Source of the DNA: Salipiger mucosus DSM 16094
Lineage (GTDB): Bacteria > Pseudomonadota > Alphaproteobacteria > Rhodobacterales > Rhodobacteraceae
Length of the DNA: 64,000 nt
Direction of reading: 5' to 3'
Assembly (NCBI RefSeq): GCF_000442255.1
Contig: NZ_KE557273.1
Location: forward strand, 362,654 to 426,653
How positions within the stretch are numbered: position 1 is the first letter of the stretch; each line of letters starts with the position of its first letter. The translations under genes were made by a program, and so were the position numbers. Below are positions 1 through 9,110 of this stretch, piece by piece. The notes under the pieces were generated by a model, which was given only the letters and a program-made list of their open reading frames with translations, searched no databases and was not told the origin of the DNA.

Positions 1-83
1 CCGGCGCGCGCCCGGCGCCTCTCTACCTGCGCCCGGCCGATGCCGCGCCGGCGCGCGACGCGCCGCCGGTGATGCTGCCATGA
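1..83 (+). CDS. tsaB: C-terminal end of TsaB (tRNA threonylcarbamoyladenosine biosynthesis), partial
   Basis: The last 26 codons of an open frame enter from the left edge and end in TGA at 81-83. The tail reads PLYLRPADAAP, which matches the C-terminus typical of TsaB (YeaZ), the partner of TsaD in making the t6A base of ANN-decoding tRNAs. The stop overlaps the start of the next gene as ATGA, and tsaB-rimI is a common bacterial gene pair. Only the tail is visible, so the call rests on this short motif and the neighbour. Confidence 0.65.
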   Translation, partial: GARPAPLYLRPADAAPARDAPPVMLP

Positions 84-547
84 CGCCCGACCGGCTGGCC
101 GAGATCGCCGCCCGCGCCTATCGCCACATGACACCCTGGACGGCGGCCGACATCCGCGACACGCTCAAGCAGCCCTCGGCGCTGCTGGTCACGCGGATGC
201 AGGCCTTCGTCCTCGGCCGTGTCGTCGCCGACGAGGCCGAGATATTCGCCCTCGCCACCGATCCCGAGCATCAGCGCCGCGGCGCAGCCCGCGCGGCGCT
301 GGCCGCCTTCGAGCAGGCCGCCGCCGAGCGCGGGGCCGCCACCGTCCTGCTGGAGGTGGCCGAGGAGAACGAACCCGCGCGCGCCTTTTACGCCGCCTGC
401 GGCTACGAGGACTGCGGCCGGCGACGCGGCTACTATCACAGGCCCGACGGCAGCCGCGACGATGCGCTGCTCATGCGCCGGTCGTTGACCGGACGGCATC
501 CGGCGGACACGGTCAACCCTGCGGCAACACGCCCAAAAAGCGGTTGA
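80..547 (+). CDS. rimI: Ribosomal-protein-alanine N-acetyltransferase, RimI-type GNAT
   Basis: A 155-residue GNAT-fold protein. The acetyl-CoA binding loop is seen as DPEHQRRGAARAAL (about residues 56-69), followed by ENEPARAFYAACGYEDCGRR, the classic RimI segment near the acceptor site. RimI acetylates the N-terminal alanine of ribosomal protein S18 in the cytoplasm. The gene overlaps the preceding tsaB-like gene by four bases, which fixes the ATG. The last 25 residues after the GNAT core look unstructured and carry half of an inverted repeat. Confidence 0.85.
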   Translation: MTPDRLAEIAARAYRHMTPWTAADIRDTLKQPSALLVTRMQAFVLGRVVADEAEIFALATDPEHQRRGAARAALAAFEQAAAERGAATVLLEVAEENEPARAFYAACGYEDCGRRRGYYHRPDGSRDDALLMRRSLTGRHPADTVNPAATRPKSG

Positions 548-551
548 CCGT
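509..551. promoter_or_regulatory. Inverted repeat around the rimI stop, upstream of the BMP operon
   Basis: ACGGTCAACC at 509-518 is matched exactly by its reverse complement GGTTGACCGT at 542-551, with 23 bases between. It spans the rimI stop codon and lies about 100 bases ahead of the BMP binding-protein start. It could be an operator or a weak terminator; there is no T-tract. No regulator can be assigned. Confidence 0.3.
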
Positions 552-647
552 CCCGCGGACGGTGGCGTTAATCGTCCCAGACCTGGACGGATCAGGCATC
601 CGCGCGGCGCCGCGATGCCGCCGCCAACCAACACCTGGGAGCGATAC

Positions 648-1652
648 ATGACCTTGATGAAGCACTTCCTCGGCGCGACGACCGCCCTCGCCGCCAGTGC
701 CTGCGCGGCGCTGGCGGACCCGGCGCTGATCTACGATCTCGGCGGCAAGTTCGACAAGTCCTTCAACGAGGCGGCCTACAACGGGGCCGAGGCCTATGCC
801 GAGGCAACCGGCGGCTCCTACCGCGACATCGAGCTGCAGTCCGAGGCGCAGCGCGAGCAGGCCCTGCGCCGCTTCGCCGAGGCCGGCTTCAACCCGGTCG
901 TGACCACCGGCTTCTCGATGTCCTCGCCGATCGCCTCTGTCGCGGCGGATTATCCCGACACCAAGTTCGTGACCATCGACGGCTTCGTCGACCCCGAGGA
1001 ACACCCGAACGTGAAGTCGATCCTCTTCTCCGAGCACGAGGGCTCCTACCTCGTCGGCATGATGGCCGCCATGGCCTCCGAGACGGGCACCGTCGGCTTC
1101 GTGGGCGGCATGGACATCCCGCTGATCCGCAAGTTCGCCTGCGGCTACGCCCAGGGCGCCAAGGCCGTGAACGGCGACGTGACCGTCATCTCGAACATGA
1201 CCGGCACCACGCCAGCGGCCTGGAACGACCCGGTGAAGGGCTCCGAGCTGACCAAGGCCCAGATCAGCCAGGGCGCGGACGTCATCTTCGCCGCCGCCGG
1301 CGGCACCGGCCTGGGCGTGCTGCAGACCGCCGCCGACGAGGGCATCTACTCCATCGGCGTCGACAGCAACCAGAACCACCTGCACCCGGGCTCGGTCCTG
1401 ACCTCGATGCTCAAGCGCGTCGACGTGGCCGTCGAGGAGGCCATGACCGCCGGTGCCGATCTCGAAACCGGCGTCGAGGTGCTGGGCCTTGCCGAGGACG
1501 GCGTTGGCGTCGCGGTCGACGAGAACAACGAGGACCTCGTCACCGAGGAGATGATGGCGGCCGTCGAAGAGGCCAAGGCCAGCATCGTCGCCGGCGACAC
1601 CGAGGTGCACGACTACTCCTCGGACGACAGCTGCCCCGCGCTCAGCTTCTGA
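648..1652 (+). CDS. BMP/PnrA-family substrate-binding protein of a nucleoside-type ABC importer
   Basis: A 334-residue exported protein. A signal peptide ends near CAALA|DPAL. The mature part opens with LIYDLGGKFDKSFNEAAYNG, the signature of the BMP (basic membrane protein, PnrA-like) family, which binds purine nucleosides or related compounds in the periplasm. The frame is open from 615, but ATG 648 has GGGAG seven bases ahead and starts at the signal peptide. It heads an operon with a double-ATPase and two permeases of the matching class. Two strong stem-loops follow the stop. The exact ligand cannot be read from sequence. Confidence 0.9.
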   Translation: MTLMKHFLGATTALAASACAALADPALIYDLGGKFDKSFNEAAYNGAEAYAEATGGSYRDIELQSEAQREQALRRFAEAGFNPVVTTGFSMSSPIASVAADYPDTKFVTIDGFVDPEEHPNVKSILFSEHEGSYLVGMMAAMASETGTVGFVGGMDIPLIRKFACGYAQGAKAVNGDVTVISNMTGTTPAAWNDPVKGSELTKAQISQGADVIFAAAGGTGLGVLQTAADEGIYSIGVDSNQNHLHPGSVLTSMLKRVDVAVEEAMTAGADLETGVEVLGLAEDGVGVAVDENNEDLVTEEMMAAVEEAKASIVAGDTEVHDYSSDDSCPALSF

Positions 1653-1666
1653 TCCTGCGATTGCAC

Positions 1667-1720
1667 GGCGCGGGCCCGCCCGCGCCAGTTTCACTAGAGG
1701 CCGCGTGGCGCGCGGCCTCT
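1667..1720 (+). terminator. Two intercistronic stem-loops after the binding-protein gene
   Basis: GGCGCGGG (1667-1674) pairs with CCCGCGCC (1679-1686). AGAGGCCGCG (1696-1705) pairs perfectly with CGCGGCCTCT (1711-1720). They lie between the binding-protein and ATPase genes. Such hairpins in ABC operons often protect the binding-protein message and lower downstream expression; no T-tract is seen, so full termination is unlikely. Confidence 0.6.
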
Positions 1721-1748
1721 GCCCTGTCCGACAGGAGCCCATGACGCC

Positions 1749-3353
1749 ATGACCGACCCCGCGCCCGCCATCGAGCTCAAGGGCATCTCCAAGGCCTTCG
1801 GGCCCGTGCAGGCCAACAAGGATATCTCGATCCGCGTCATGCCGGGCACGATCCACGGCATCATCGGCGAGAACGGCGCGGGCAAGTCGACCCTGATGTC
1901 GATCCTCTACGGCTTCTACCGCGCCGATGCGGGCGAGGTCTGGATCAACGGCAACAAGACCGAGATCCCGGACAGCCAGGCCGCCATCAAGGCCGGCATC
2001 GGCATGGTCTTCCAGCACTTCAAGCTGGTGCAGAACTTCACCGTGCTGGAAAACGTGATCCTCGGCGCCGAGGAGGGCGGCCTGCTGAAACCCTCCCTCG
2101 CCAAGGCGCGCGGCGTGCTGAAGCACCTGGCCGAGGAATACGAGCTCTCGGTCGATCCCGAGCAGCTCATCGAGAACCTGTCCGTCGGCCACCAGCAGCG
2201 GGTCGAGATCCTCAAGGCGCTCTACCGGCAGGCCGATATCCTGATCCTCGACGAGCCCACCGGCGTGCTGACCCCGGCCGAGGCAGACCACCTGTTCCGG
2301 ATCCTCGACAACCTCCGCAAGGAGGGCAAGACGATCATCCTCATCACCCACAAGCTGCGCGAGATCATGGAGATCACCGATACCGTCTCGGTCATGCGCC
2401 GGGGCGAGATGACGGCCACGGTCAAGACCGCCGAGACCTCGCCCGAACAGCTGGCCGAGCTCATGGTCGGCCGCAAGGTGCTGCTGCGCGTCGACAAGAA
2501 ACCCGCCGCGCCGGGCGAGACCGTGCTCGACGTCGACAACCTGCGCCACGTCGACCGCCACGGCGTCGAGCGGCTCAAGGGCGTCTCGCTGCAGGTCCGC
2601 GCTGGCGAGATCCTGGGCATCGCGGGCGTCGCGGGCAACGGCCAGTCGGAGCTGCTCGAGGTGCTGGGCGGCTACGCCGAGGGCACCGGCGCGGTGCGCC
2701 TGCGCGGGCAGGAGATCGCGCTTGCCGGCAGAGGCTCGGACGGGCAGGCGCGCCGCGCCCGCAGCATCGCCCATGTCCCCGAGGACCGCCAGACCGAGGG
2801 GCTCATCATGAGCTACACCGCCTGGGAAAACACCGTCTTCGGCTACCACCACGACCCGCGCTACCAGTCCGGCCCGCTGATGAACAACGCCCTCATCCGC
2901 GAGGAGGCCGCGGGCAAGATGGAGCGCTTCGATGTGCGCCCGCCGGACCCGGATCTCGCCGCGCGCAACTTCTCGGGCGGCAACCAGCAGAAGATCGTGC
3001 TCGCCCGCGAGATCGACCGCGACCCCGATCTGCTGCTCGTGGGCCAGCCCACCCGCGGCGTCGATATCGGCGCCATCGAGTTCATCCACCAGGAGATCGT
3101 CCGCCTGCGCGACGCCGGCAAGGCGATCCTGCTGGTCTCGGTCGAACTCGACGAGATCCTGTCGCTCTCGGACCGCATCGCGGTGATGTTCGACGGCCGG
3201 GTGATGGGCGAACGCCGCCCCGACGAGACCGACCAGACCGAGCTCGGCCTGCTCATGGCCGGCGTCACCGAGCGACCCGAGGGCGACGCCATGAGCGCCA
3301 TCGACCGCTCGCTCGAGGCGAAAGAGACCCGCGAGGCCGAACGGCATGGCTGA
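1749..3353 (+). CDS. ABC transporter ATP-binding protein with two NBDs (nucleoside/BMP type)
   Basis: A 534-residue protein with two ATPase domains in tandem, as in YufO/NupO and RbsA-type importers. NBD1 has Walker A GENGAGKST (about residues 40-48), signature LSVGHQQR and Walker B LILDEPTG. NBD2 has a relaxed Walker A (GVAGNGQSE), signature FSGGNQQK and VGQPTRGVD in place of DEPTRG. That degeneracy is normal for this family and is not damage. It sits between the BMP binding protein and the two permeases and energises uptake. An out-of-frame ATG at 1741 lies near the AGGAG, but only 1749 opens the frame. Confidence 0.9.
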   Translation: MTDPAPAIELKGISKAFGPVQANKDISIRVMPGTIHGIIGENGAGKSTLMSILYGFYRADAGEVWINGNKTEIPDSQAAIKAGIGMVFQHFKLVQNFTVLENVILGAEEGGLLKPSLAKARGVLKHLAEEYELSVDPEQLIENLSVGHQQRVEILKALYRQADILILDEPTGVLTPAEADHLFRILDNLRKEGKTIILITHKLREIMEITDTVSVMRRGEMTATVKTAETSPEQLAELMVGRKVLLRVDKKPAAPGETVLDVDNLRHVDRHGVERLKGVSLQVRAGEILGIAGVAGNGQSELLEVLGGYAEGTGAVRLRGQEIALAGRGSDGQARRARSIAHVPEDRQTEGLIMSYTAWENTVFGYHHDPRYQSGPLMNNALIREEAAGKMERFDVRPPDPDLAARNFSGGNQQKIVLAREIDRDPDLLLVGQPTRGVDIGAIEFIHQEIVRLRDAGKAILLVSVELDEILSLSDRIAVMFDGRVMGERRPDETDQTELGLLMAGVTERPEGDAMSAIDRSLEAKETREAERHG

Positions 3354-3365
3354 ACGTCCCGCCCC

Positions 3366-3417
3366 ATCATCTTTCTCCAAATACGCCCGCCGGAGGCAAC
3401 CGCGCCCGCAGGGCGCG
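3366..3417. repeat. Short intergenic repeat (CAAATACGCC element) with hairpin, copy 1
   Basis: It starts with TCATCTTTC and CAAATACGCC, followed by the hairpin CGCGCCC-GCA-GGGCGCG (3401-3417). The same layout recurs at 9040-9103. From memory, elements of this form are common between genes in Rhodobacteraceae. This copy sits inside the ABC operon, between the ATPase and the first permease. Confidence 0.5.
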
Positions 3418-3439
3418 CCGAACAAGCGCGAGACCCAAG

Positions 3440-4534
3440 ATGGATAGAATGCCCGCCTGGGCCGACGCGGTCCTCGTCCCCCTGATCTCGATCCTGCTGG
3501 CGGCGGCGATCTCGGCGCTGGTGATCCTCGCCATCGGCGAGAACCCGGTCGATGCCTTCACGCTCATGGTCGAAGGCGCGCTCATGCGCTCCTCGGGCTG
3601 GGGCTACACGCTCTACTACACCACGAACTTCATCTTCACCGGCCTCTGCGTGGCGGTGGCCTTCCACGCCCGGATGTTCAACATCGGCGGCGAGGGGCAG
3701 GCGATGATCGGGGGCCTCGGCGTGGCGCTGGCCTGCCTCTTCCTGCCCATGCCGCACTGGACCCTCTCGCTGCTGGTGGCGACCTTCGCGGCGGCGGCCT
3801 TCGGCGCGGCCTGGGCCTTCGTCCCGGCCTGGCTGCAGGCGCGGCGGGGCAGTCACATCGTCATCACCACCATCATGTTCAACTTCATCGCCGCGGCGGT
3901 GCTGAACTACGTTCTGGTGAACCTGCTGCGCCCGGCGGGCGCCATGGACCCGGCTTCGGCCAACTTCCCCGAGACGACCCACCTGCCGACCTTCCAAGAC
4001 ATGTTCGCGGCCGAAGGCTCGGCGCTCTTCCGCGGCGCGCCCGCGAACGTGACCTTCTTCCTCGCGGTGCTCGCCTGCATCGGCGTCTGGGTGCTGATCT
4101 GGCGCACGCGGCTGGGCTACGAGATCCGCGCCTTCGGCCAGTCCGAGAGCGCCGCGCGCTACGCCGGGATCTCGCCGGTGCGCACCACCGTCTTCGCCAT
4201 GCTGATCTCGGGGGGGCTTGCCGGGATGATGGCGCTCAACACGACGATGGGCGAGGCCGAACGTCTGGTGATGAACGCGACCGAGGGCGCGGGCTTCATC
4301 GGGATCGCGGTGGCGCTCATGGGCCGGTCGCACCCGGCGGGGGTCTTTCTCGCGGCGCTGCTCTTCGGCTTTCTCTACCAGGGCGGGGCCGAGCTGGCGC
4401 TCTGGACCAACATCCCGCGCGAACTCATCACCGTGATCCAGGCGCTGGTGATCCTCTTCACCGGCGCGCTCGACAACATGGTGCGGATGCCGCTCGAGAA
4501 ACTCTTCGGGGCGCTGCGCAGGAGGGACGCCTGA
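3440..4534 (+). CDS. ABC transporter permease, BMP/nucleoside class (first)
   Basis: A 364-residue inner-membrane protein with about nine hydrophobic segments. The central stretch FHARMFNIGGEGQAMIGGLG is the hallmark of BPD_transp_2-type permeases paired with BMP binding proteins (YufP class). It forms the translocation channel with the next gene. The stop TGA overlaps the ATG of the next permease as TGATG. The gap to the ATPase gene holds a short repeat, so its translation is not coupled to that gene. Confidence 0.88.
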   Translation: MDRMPAWADAVLVPLISILLAAAISALVILAIGENPVDAFTLMVEGALMRSSGWGYTLYYTTNFIFTGLCVAVAFHARMFNIGGEGQAMIGGLGVALACLFLPMPHWTLSLLVATFAAAAFGAAWAFVPAWLQARRGSHIVITTIMFNFIAAAVLNYVLVNLLRPAGAMDPASANFPETTHLPTFQDMFAAEGSALFRGAPANVTFFLAVLACIGVWVLIWRTRLGYEIRAFGQSESAARYAGISPVRTTVFAMLISGGLAGMMALNTTMGEAERLVMNATEGAGFIGIAVALMGRSHPAGVFLAALLFGFLYQGGAELALWTNIPRELITVIQALVILFTGALDNMVRMPLEKLFGALRRRDA

Positions 4535-5499
4535 TGGACTTCGCGACGATCCTGCAGGTGCTCGATTCCACCGTGCGCCTCGCCACGCCACTGCTGCTGG
4601 CCTGCCTCGCCGGGCTCTTCTCCGAGCGCTCGGGCATCATCGACATCGGGCTCGAGGGCAAGATGCTCGCGGCGGCCTTCCTCTCGGCCGCGATCGCCGC
4701 CACGACCGGCTCGGTCTGGTGGGGGCTGCTGGCGGGCATCGTGGGTGCGAGCCTGATGTCGGGCATCCATGGGCTGGCCTCGATCACCTTCCGCGGCAAC
4801 CAGCTGATCTCCGGCGTGGCGATCAACTTCCTCGCCTCCGGCCTGACGGTGCTGATCGCGCAGGACTGGTTCGGGCAGGGCGGGCGCACGCCCTCGCTCA
4901 TGGGCGGCGGGCGCTTCGAGAGCATCACCCTGCCGCTGGCCGAGACGCTGCGCCCGGTGCCGGTGCTGGGGCCGATCTACGCCGAGCTGATCTCGGGGCA
5001 CTCGATCCTTGTCTACGTGGCCTTCCTGATGGTGCCGGCGACCTGGTGGGTGCTCTTCCGCACGCGCTTCGGGCTGCGCCTGCGCGCCGTGGGCGAGGCG
5101 CCCGAGGCGGTCGACACCGCCGGCGTCTCGGTCATCGGGCTGCGCTACGCGGCCATCGCCATCTGCGGGCTGCTCTGCGGGCTGGCGGGGGCCTACCTCG
5201 CGACCGGGCTGCAGGCGGGCTTCGTGCGCGAGATGACGGCCGGGCGCGGCTACATCGCGCTTGCGGCGCTGATCTTCGCCAAGTGGCGGCCCTGGTACGC
5301 ACTCTATGCCTGCCTGCTCTTCGGCCTGCTGCAGGCTGTGGCGCTGCGCTACCAGAGCATCGACCTCGGCGGGGTGGTGATCCCGGTGCAGGTGATGGAC
5401 GCGTTGCCCTACATTCTGACGGTGGTGATCCTCGCGGGCTTCGTCGGCAAGGCCATCCCGCCGCGCGCTGGCGGCGAGCCCTACGTCAAGGAGCGCTGA
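4534..5499 (+). CDS. ABC transporter permease, BMP/nucleoside class (second)
   Basis: A 321-residue polytopic membrane protein. The segment FSERSGIIDIGLEGKMLAAA is the counterpart of the glycine-rich motif in the first permease and identifies the YufQ-class partner. The gene starts one base inside the preceding stop (TGATG), so the two permeases are probably translationally coupled. Together with the ATPase and BMP protein it completes one importer. The intergenic 158 bases after its stop show no gene. Confidence 0.88.
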   Translation: MDFATILQVLDSTVRLATPLLLACLAGLFSERSGIIDIGLEGKMLAAAFLSAAIAATTGSVWWGLLAGIVGASLMSGIHGLASITFRGNQLISGVAINFLASGLTVLIAQDWFGQGGRTPSLMGGGRFESITLPLAETLRPVPVLGPIYAELISGHSILVYVAFLMVPATWWVLFRTRFGLRLRAVGEAPEAVDTAGVSVIGLRYAAIAICGLLCGLAGAYLATGLQAGFVREMTAGRGYIALAALIFAKWRPWYALYACLLFGLLQAVALRYQSIDLGGVVIPVQVMDALPYILTVVILAGFVGKAIPPRAGGEPYVKER

Positions 5500-5657
5500 G
5501 CCTCCGGTCTGCGCAGGAAAAGGGCCGGGAATTTTCCACCGAATATTCCTCGCGCCGCCCCGACGCCGTGCCCGGATGCGTGTCAAAGGCGCACCGGGCG
5601 GACGCCCGGCGCCGCGCCCGAGTTGCCATTCTCCGCGGGGCGACGCAAAGTCGGTTC

Positions 5658-6563
5658 ATGCAGATCTACCTCCCCATCGCCGAGGTATCGGTCAACGTCT
5701 TCCTGCTCTTCGGGCTGGGCGGACTGGTCGGCGTGCTCTCGGGCATGTTCGGCGTGGGCGGCGGCTTTCTCATCACGCCGCTGCTGTTCTTCCTCGGCAT
5801 CCCGCCGGCCGTGGCCGTGGCCACCGGCGCCAACCAGATCGTCGCCAGCTCGGTCTCGGGCGTGCTCGCGCATCTCGCGCGCAAGTCGGTCGACCTGCGC
5901 ATGGGCGTGGTGCTGCTGGTCGGGGGCCTCGTCGGCTCGGGCGTGGGCGTGTGGATCTTCACCCTGCTCAAGGACATGGGCCAGGTCGATCTGCTGGTCC
6001 GGCTCTGCTACGTCGTCTTCCTCGGCGTCATCGGCGGGCTCATGTTCGCGGAGAGCCTGCGCGCGCTCTTCCGCACGCGCCGGGGCGGGGCGCCGAAGCG
6101 GCGGCATCACTCCTGGGTGCACGGGCTGCCCTTCAAGATGCGCTTCCGCACCTCGGGGCTCTACATCTCGGCGATCCCGCCGCTGCTGGTGGGCATGTCC
6201 GTGGGCGTGCTGGCGGCGATCATGGGCGTGGGCGGCGGATTCATCATGGTGCCGGCGATGATCTACCTGCTGGGGATGCCCACGCGCGTCGTCGTGGGCA
6301 CCTCGCTCTTCCAGATCATCTTCGTCACCGCCTTCACCACGATGCTGCATGCCGCGACCAGCTACACGGTCGACATCCTTCTGGCGCTGATCCTGCTGGT
6401 GGGCGGGGTGCTTGGCGCGCAGGTAGGCGCGGCCTTCGGAACGCGGCTCAAGGCCGAGCAGCTGCGCATCCTGCTGGCCTCGCTCGTGCTGCTGGTCTGC
6501 GGCAAGCTGGCGCTGGACCTCTTCCTGACGCCGGTCGAGCTGTTCGAGCTGGGGGCCTCGTGA
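5658..6563 (+). CDS. TSUP-family (TauE/SafE) transmembrane transporter
   Basis: A 301-residue membrane protein of the TauE/SafE family (sulfite/sulfoacetate and other anion exporters). It shows the two-fold repeat of the family: SGMFGVGGGFLITPLL near the N-terminus and AAIMGVGGGFIMVPAM in the second half. The frame extends upstream, but ATG 5658 begins the first membrane segment. It overlaps the following TIGR02186-like gene. That pairing recurs in alphaproteobacteria; the transported anion is not evident. Confidence 0.85.
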   Translation: MQIYLPIAEVSVNVFLLFGLGGLVGVLSGMFGVGGGFLITPLLFFLGIPPAVAVATGANQIVASSVSGVLAHLARKSVDLRMGVVLLVGGLVGSGVGVWIFTLLKDMGQVDLLVRLCYVVFLGVIGGLMFAESLRALFRTRRGGAPKRRHHSWVHGLPFKMRFRTSGLYISAIPPLLVGMSVGVLAAIMGVGGGFIMVPAMIYLLGMPTRVVVGTSLFQIIFVTAFTTMLHAATSYTVDILLALILLVGGVLGAQVGAAFGTRLKAEQLRILLASLVLLVCGKLALDLFLTPVELFELGAS

Positions 6564-7324
6564 TGCGCGCGGTCTGGCTGTTCGTGCTTCTGCTCGCCGC
6601 GCTGCCCGCGCGGGCGGAGGAGATCGTCATGGGGCTGAGCAAGGACAACGTCTCGATCTCGACCGATTTCGACGGCTCCGAGATCCTGATCTTCGGCGCC
6701 GTCAAGCGCGAGGACCCGATCCGCACCGAGCCGCCGCTGCAGGTCGTGCTCACGGTCGCCGGTCCCAAGACCCCGGTCACCGTCTGGCGCAAGGAGCGGC
6801 GGCTCGGGATCTGGGTCAATACCGAGGCGGTCGAGGTCGACGCCGCGCCCTCCTTCTACGCCGTGGCCACCAGCGTGCCCTGGCGCGAGGCGATCTCGGC
6901 GGTCGAGGACCTGCGCCACGAGGTCTCGATCCCGCGCGCCATCCGCTCGGTCGGCGCACCGATGGAGATCGAGGATGCCCAGGTCTTCACCGACGCGCTG
7001 ATCCGCATCCGCGAGCGCGCCGGCCTCTACCAGCTGCACGAGGGCATCGTGACGCTGACCGAGTCGACGCTCTTCGATGCCGCCATCTCGATGCCCGCCA
7101 ACATCACCGAGGGCCGCTACACGATCCGCGTCTTCCTGACCCGCGACGGCGCGGTGGTGGCACGGCATTCCTCAGTGATCGAGGTCCGCAAGGTCGGCCT
7201 CGAACGCTGGCTTTTCACCCTCTCCCGAAACGAGCCGCTGCTGTATGGCCTCATGTCCGTCGCCGCTGCCGTGCTGGCCGGATGGGGCGCCTCTGCGGCC
7301 TTCAGAGCCCTGAGATCCGGATGA
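6563..7324 (+). CDS. TIGR02186-family membrane-anchored protein
   Basis: A 253-residue protein with a signal peptide (ends LPARA|EE), a long periplasmic region beginning IVMGLSKDNVSISTDFDGSE, and one C-terminal membrane helix near residues 222-245. The opening segment and the TauE neighbour match the TIGR02186 family, whose role is unknown but which travels with TauE/SafE. ATG 6563 overlaps the preceding TGA; GTG 6560 is an alternative. Its stop overlaps the next start as ATGA. It probably acts beside the exporter at the inner membrane. Confidence 0.75.
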   Translation: MRAVWLFVLLLAALPARAEEIVMGLSKDNVSISTDFDGSEILIFGAVKREDPIRTEPPLQVVLTVAGPKTPVTVWRKERRLGIWVNTEAVEVDAAPSFYAVATSVPWREAISAVEDLRHEVSIPRAIRSVGAPMEIEDAQVFTDALIRIRERAGLYQLHEGIVTLTESTLFDAAISMPANITEGRYTIRVFLTRDGAVVARHSSVIEVRKVGLERWLFTLSRNEPLLYGLMSVAAAVLAGWGASAAFRALRSG

Positions 7325-7752
7325 CCCGAACCCCTCCTCCTGCCCGCGACGCCTTTGTCACCTTCTGCACCATTCCGACCCGGTGGAAGGACAACGACAA
7401 TTACGGCCACATCAACAACGCCGAGTACCTGTCGTTCCTCGACACGGCCATCTCGCTCTGGCAACTCGAACACGGCATGGACATCGCCGCGCCGACCAGC
7501 AACCGCTACCTCGCCGCCGACACCGGCTGCACCTACTTCGCCGAGGCGCGCTTTCCCGACGTGCTGCACCTCGGGCTGCGTATCGGGCACCTCGGCACCA
7601 GCTCGGTGCGCTACGAGCTCGGCGTCTTCCGCAACGAGGACCCCACCGCCTGCGCCATGGGCCACTTCGTGCACGTCTGCGTCGACGCGGACTCGCGTCC
7701 CGTGCCGATCCCGGATGAGGACCGCGCGCTCTTCGAGACGCTGCAGCGCTGA
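7321..7752 (+). CDS. Acyl-CoA thioesterase, 4HBT hot-dog family
   Basis: A 143-residue single-domain protein. [20 protein letters not shown] is the 4-hydroxybenzoyl-CoA thioesterase motif, with the catalytic Asp in the WxDxDxxGHxNN pattern. Such proteins hydrolyse acyl- or aroyl-CoA in the cytoplasm and often act as housekeeping thioesterases. It starts inside the preceding stop (ATGA), so it is co-transcribed with the TauE pair. The substrate cannot be stated. Confidence 0.85.
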   Translation: MTRTPPPARDAFVTFCTIPTRWKDNDNYGHINNAEYLSFLDTAISLWQLEHGMDIAAPTSNRYLAADTGCTYFAEARFPDVLHLGLRIGHLGTSSVRYELGVFRNEDPTACAMGHFVHVCVDADSRPVPIPDEDRALFETLQR

Positions 7753-7828
7753 GACTTGGCGCGCTATTCATCATGATAAATTGACAACGCCGCGCCCGGG
7801 CGACAGGCTCGGGCAAAGGAGTGCGCCC

Positions 7829-9031
7829 ATGCTGCCCGTCGATCCCGACCGTTTCCTGTCCGACCTGCACGCCCTGCGCCGCTTCGGCGCCGCGGGCACC
7901 GGAAAGGGCGTCTCGCGCCCCGCCTTCACGCCGGATGACATCGCCGCCCGCGACTGGCTCGCCTCGCGCATGGCCGAGGCCGGGCTGACGCCGCACTTCG
8001 ACCCGGTGGGCTCGCTCTTCGGCCTGGCCGAGGGGCACTCGCTGCTCATGGGCTCGCATTCCGACAGCCAGCCGGAGGGCGGCTGGCTCGACGGCGCGCT
8101 GGGCGTCGTGGCGGCGCTCGAGGTCGCCCGCGCGGCGCAGGAGGCCGGCGGCCCGCCGGTCTCGGTGGTCTCCTTCGAGGACGAGGAGGGCCGCTTCGGC
8201 GTCACCACCGGCAGTTCGGTCTGGTCCGGCAACCAGACGCTGGAGGGCGCCGACGCGCTGATCGACCCCTCTGGCATCACCTTCGCCGAGGCGCGTGCCG
8301 CCTTCGGCGACCGGCGCGGCGACTTCGTCGACCCGGCGCGGTTCTCGGGCTTCGTCGAGATGCACATCGAGCAGGGCCCGGTGCTCGACACCACCGGCGA
8401 GAAGCTGGGCGTGGTCGAGGCCATCGTCGGCATCCGCGACGTGCACGTCACCTTCACCGGCCAGCAGAACCACGCCGGCACCACGCCGATGCACCTGCGC
8501 CGCGACGCCTTCCAGGGCCTCGCCGCCTTCAACGCGCGCCTCGCCGAGCGCTTCGCCGAGGTCGTGACCCCCGCCACCGTCTGGACCGTGGGCCACGTCG
8601 CCCTGCACCCCAACGCGCCCTCCATCGTGCCCGGCCGCGCGCGCTTCTCGGTGCAGTGGCGCGACGGCGACAAGGCGCGCCTCGACCGGATGGAGGAGAT
8701 CGTCCGCACCACCGCGGCCGAGGTCGCCGCCGAGCGCGACCTCGGGCTCGACTTCGGCCCGATGATCGGCCTCGACCCGGTGACGATGGACCGGGGGCTT
8801 CGCGGCTCGCTGGAACGCGCGGCCGAGGCCGAGGCGCCGGGTCGCTGGCGCACGATGCCCTCGGGCGCGCTGCACGACGCCACCAGCGTCGCGCGGCACA
8901 TGCCGGTCGCCATGCTCTTCGTGCCCTCGATCGGCGGCATCAGCCACGACTTCGCCGAGGACACCGACGAGGCCGACCTCGTCGCCGGCCTCAACACCCT
9001 GGCGCGCGCCGTCTCGGACCTCGGCGCCTGA
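7829..9031 (+). CDS. Zn-dependent M20-type amidohydrolase (hydantoinase/carbamoylase family)
   Basis: A 400-residue enzyme of the N-carbamoyl-amino-acid hydrolase/allantoate amidohydrolase group. Metal ligands are visible: [19 protein letters not shown] (His77, Asp88), the EDEEGRFG segment (Glu119/120), [15 protein letters not shown] and [15 protein letters not shown] lies at the right distance before ATG 7829, although the frame is open from 7355. Next to a nucleoside-type importer it may act in purine or ureide breakdown, which is inference. It is the last gene of this group and ends near a repeat element. Confidence 0.85.
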   Translation: MLPVDPDRFLSDLHALRRFGAAGTGKGVSRPAFTPDDIAARDWLASRMAEAGLTPHFDPVGSLFGLAEGHSLLMGSHSDSQPEGGWLDGALGVVAALEVARAAQEAGGPPVSVVSFEDEEGRFGVTTGSSVWSGNQTLEGADALIDPSGITFAEARAAFGDRRGDFVDPARFSGFVEMHIEQGPVLDTTGEKLGVVEAIVGIRDVHVTFTGQQNHAGTTPMHLRRDAFQGLAAFNARLAERFAEVVTPATVWTVGHVALHPNAPSIVPGRARFSVQWRDGDKARLDRMEEIVRTTAAEVAAERDLGLDFGPMIGLDPVTMDRGLRGSLERAAEAEAPGRWRTMPSGALHDATSVARHMPVAMLFVPSIGGISHDFAEDTDEADLVAGLNTLARAVSDLGA

Positions 9032-9039
9032 CCACGTCT

Positions 9040-9103
9040 TTCATCTTTCCGTCAAATACGCCGGGGTGAATGCGCGCGCAGCGCGCAGAGGGGCTGGCCC
9101 CTC
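9040..9103. repeat. Short intergenic repeat (CAAATACGCC element) with hairpins, copy 2
   Basis: TCATCTTTCCGTCAAATACGCC is followed by a GCGCGC-rich segment and the hairpin GAGGGGC-TG-GCCCCTC (9088-9103). It lies between two convergent genes and may act as a two-way terminator. The front half matches the copy at 3366-3417. Confidence 0.55.
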
Positions 9104-9110
9104 CACGCCC

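Noticed and set aside
513-3425. A 970-codon minus-strand open frame opposite the BMP operon
   Set aside because: It is the high-GC shadow of well-recognised plus-strand genes, has repetitive D/A/G/L/V composition and no domain motifs.
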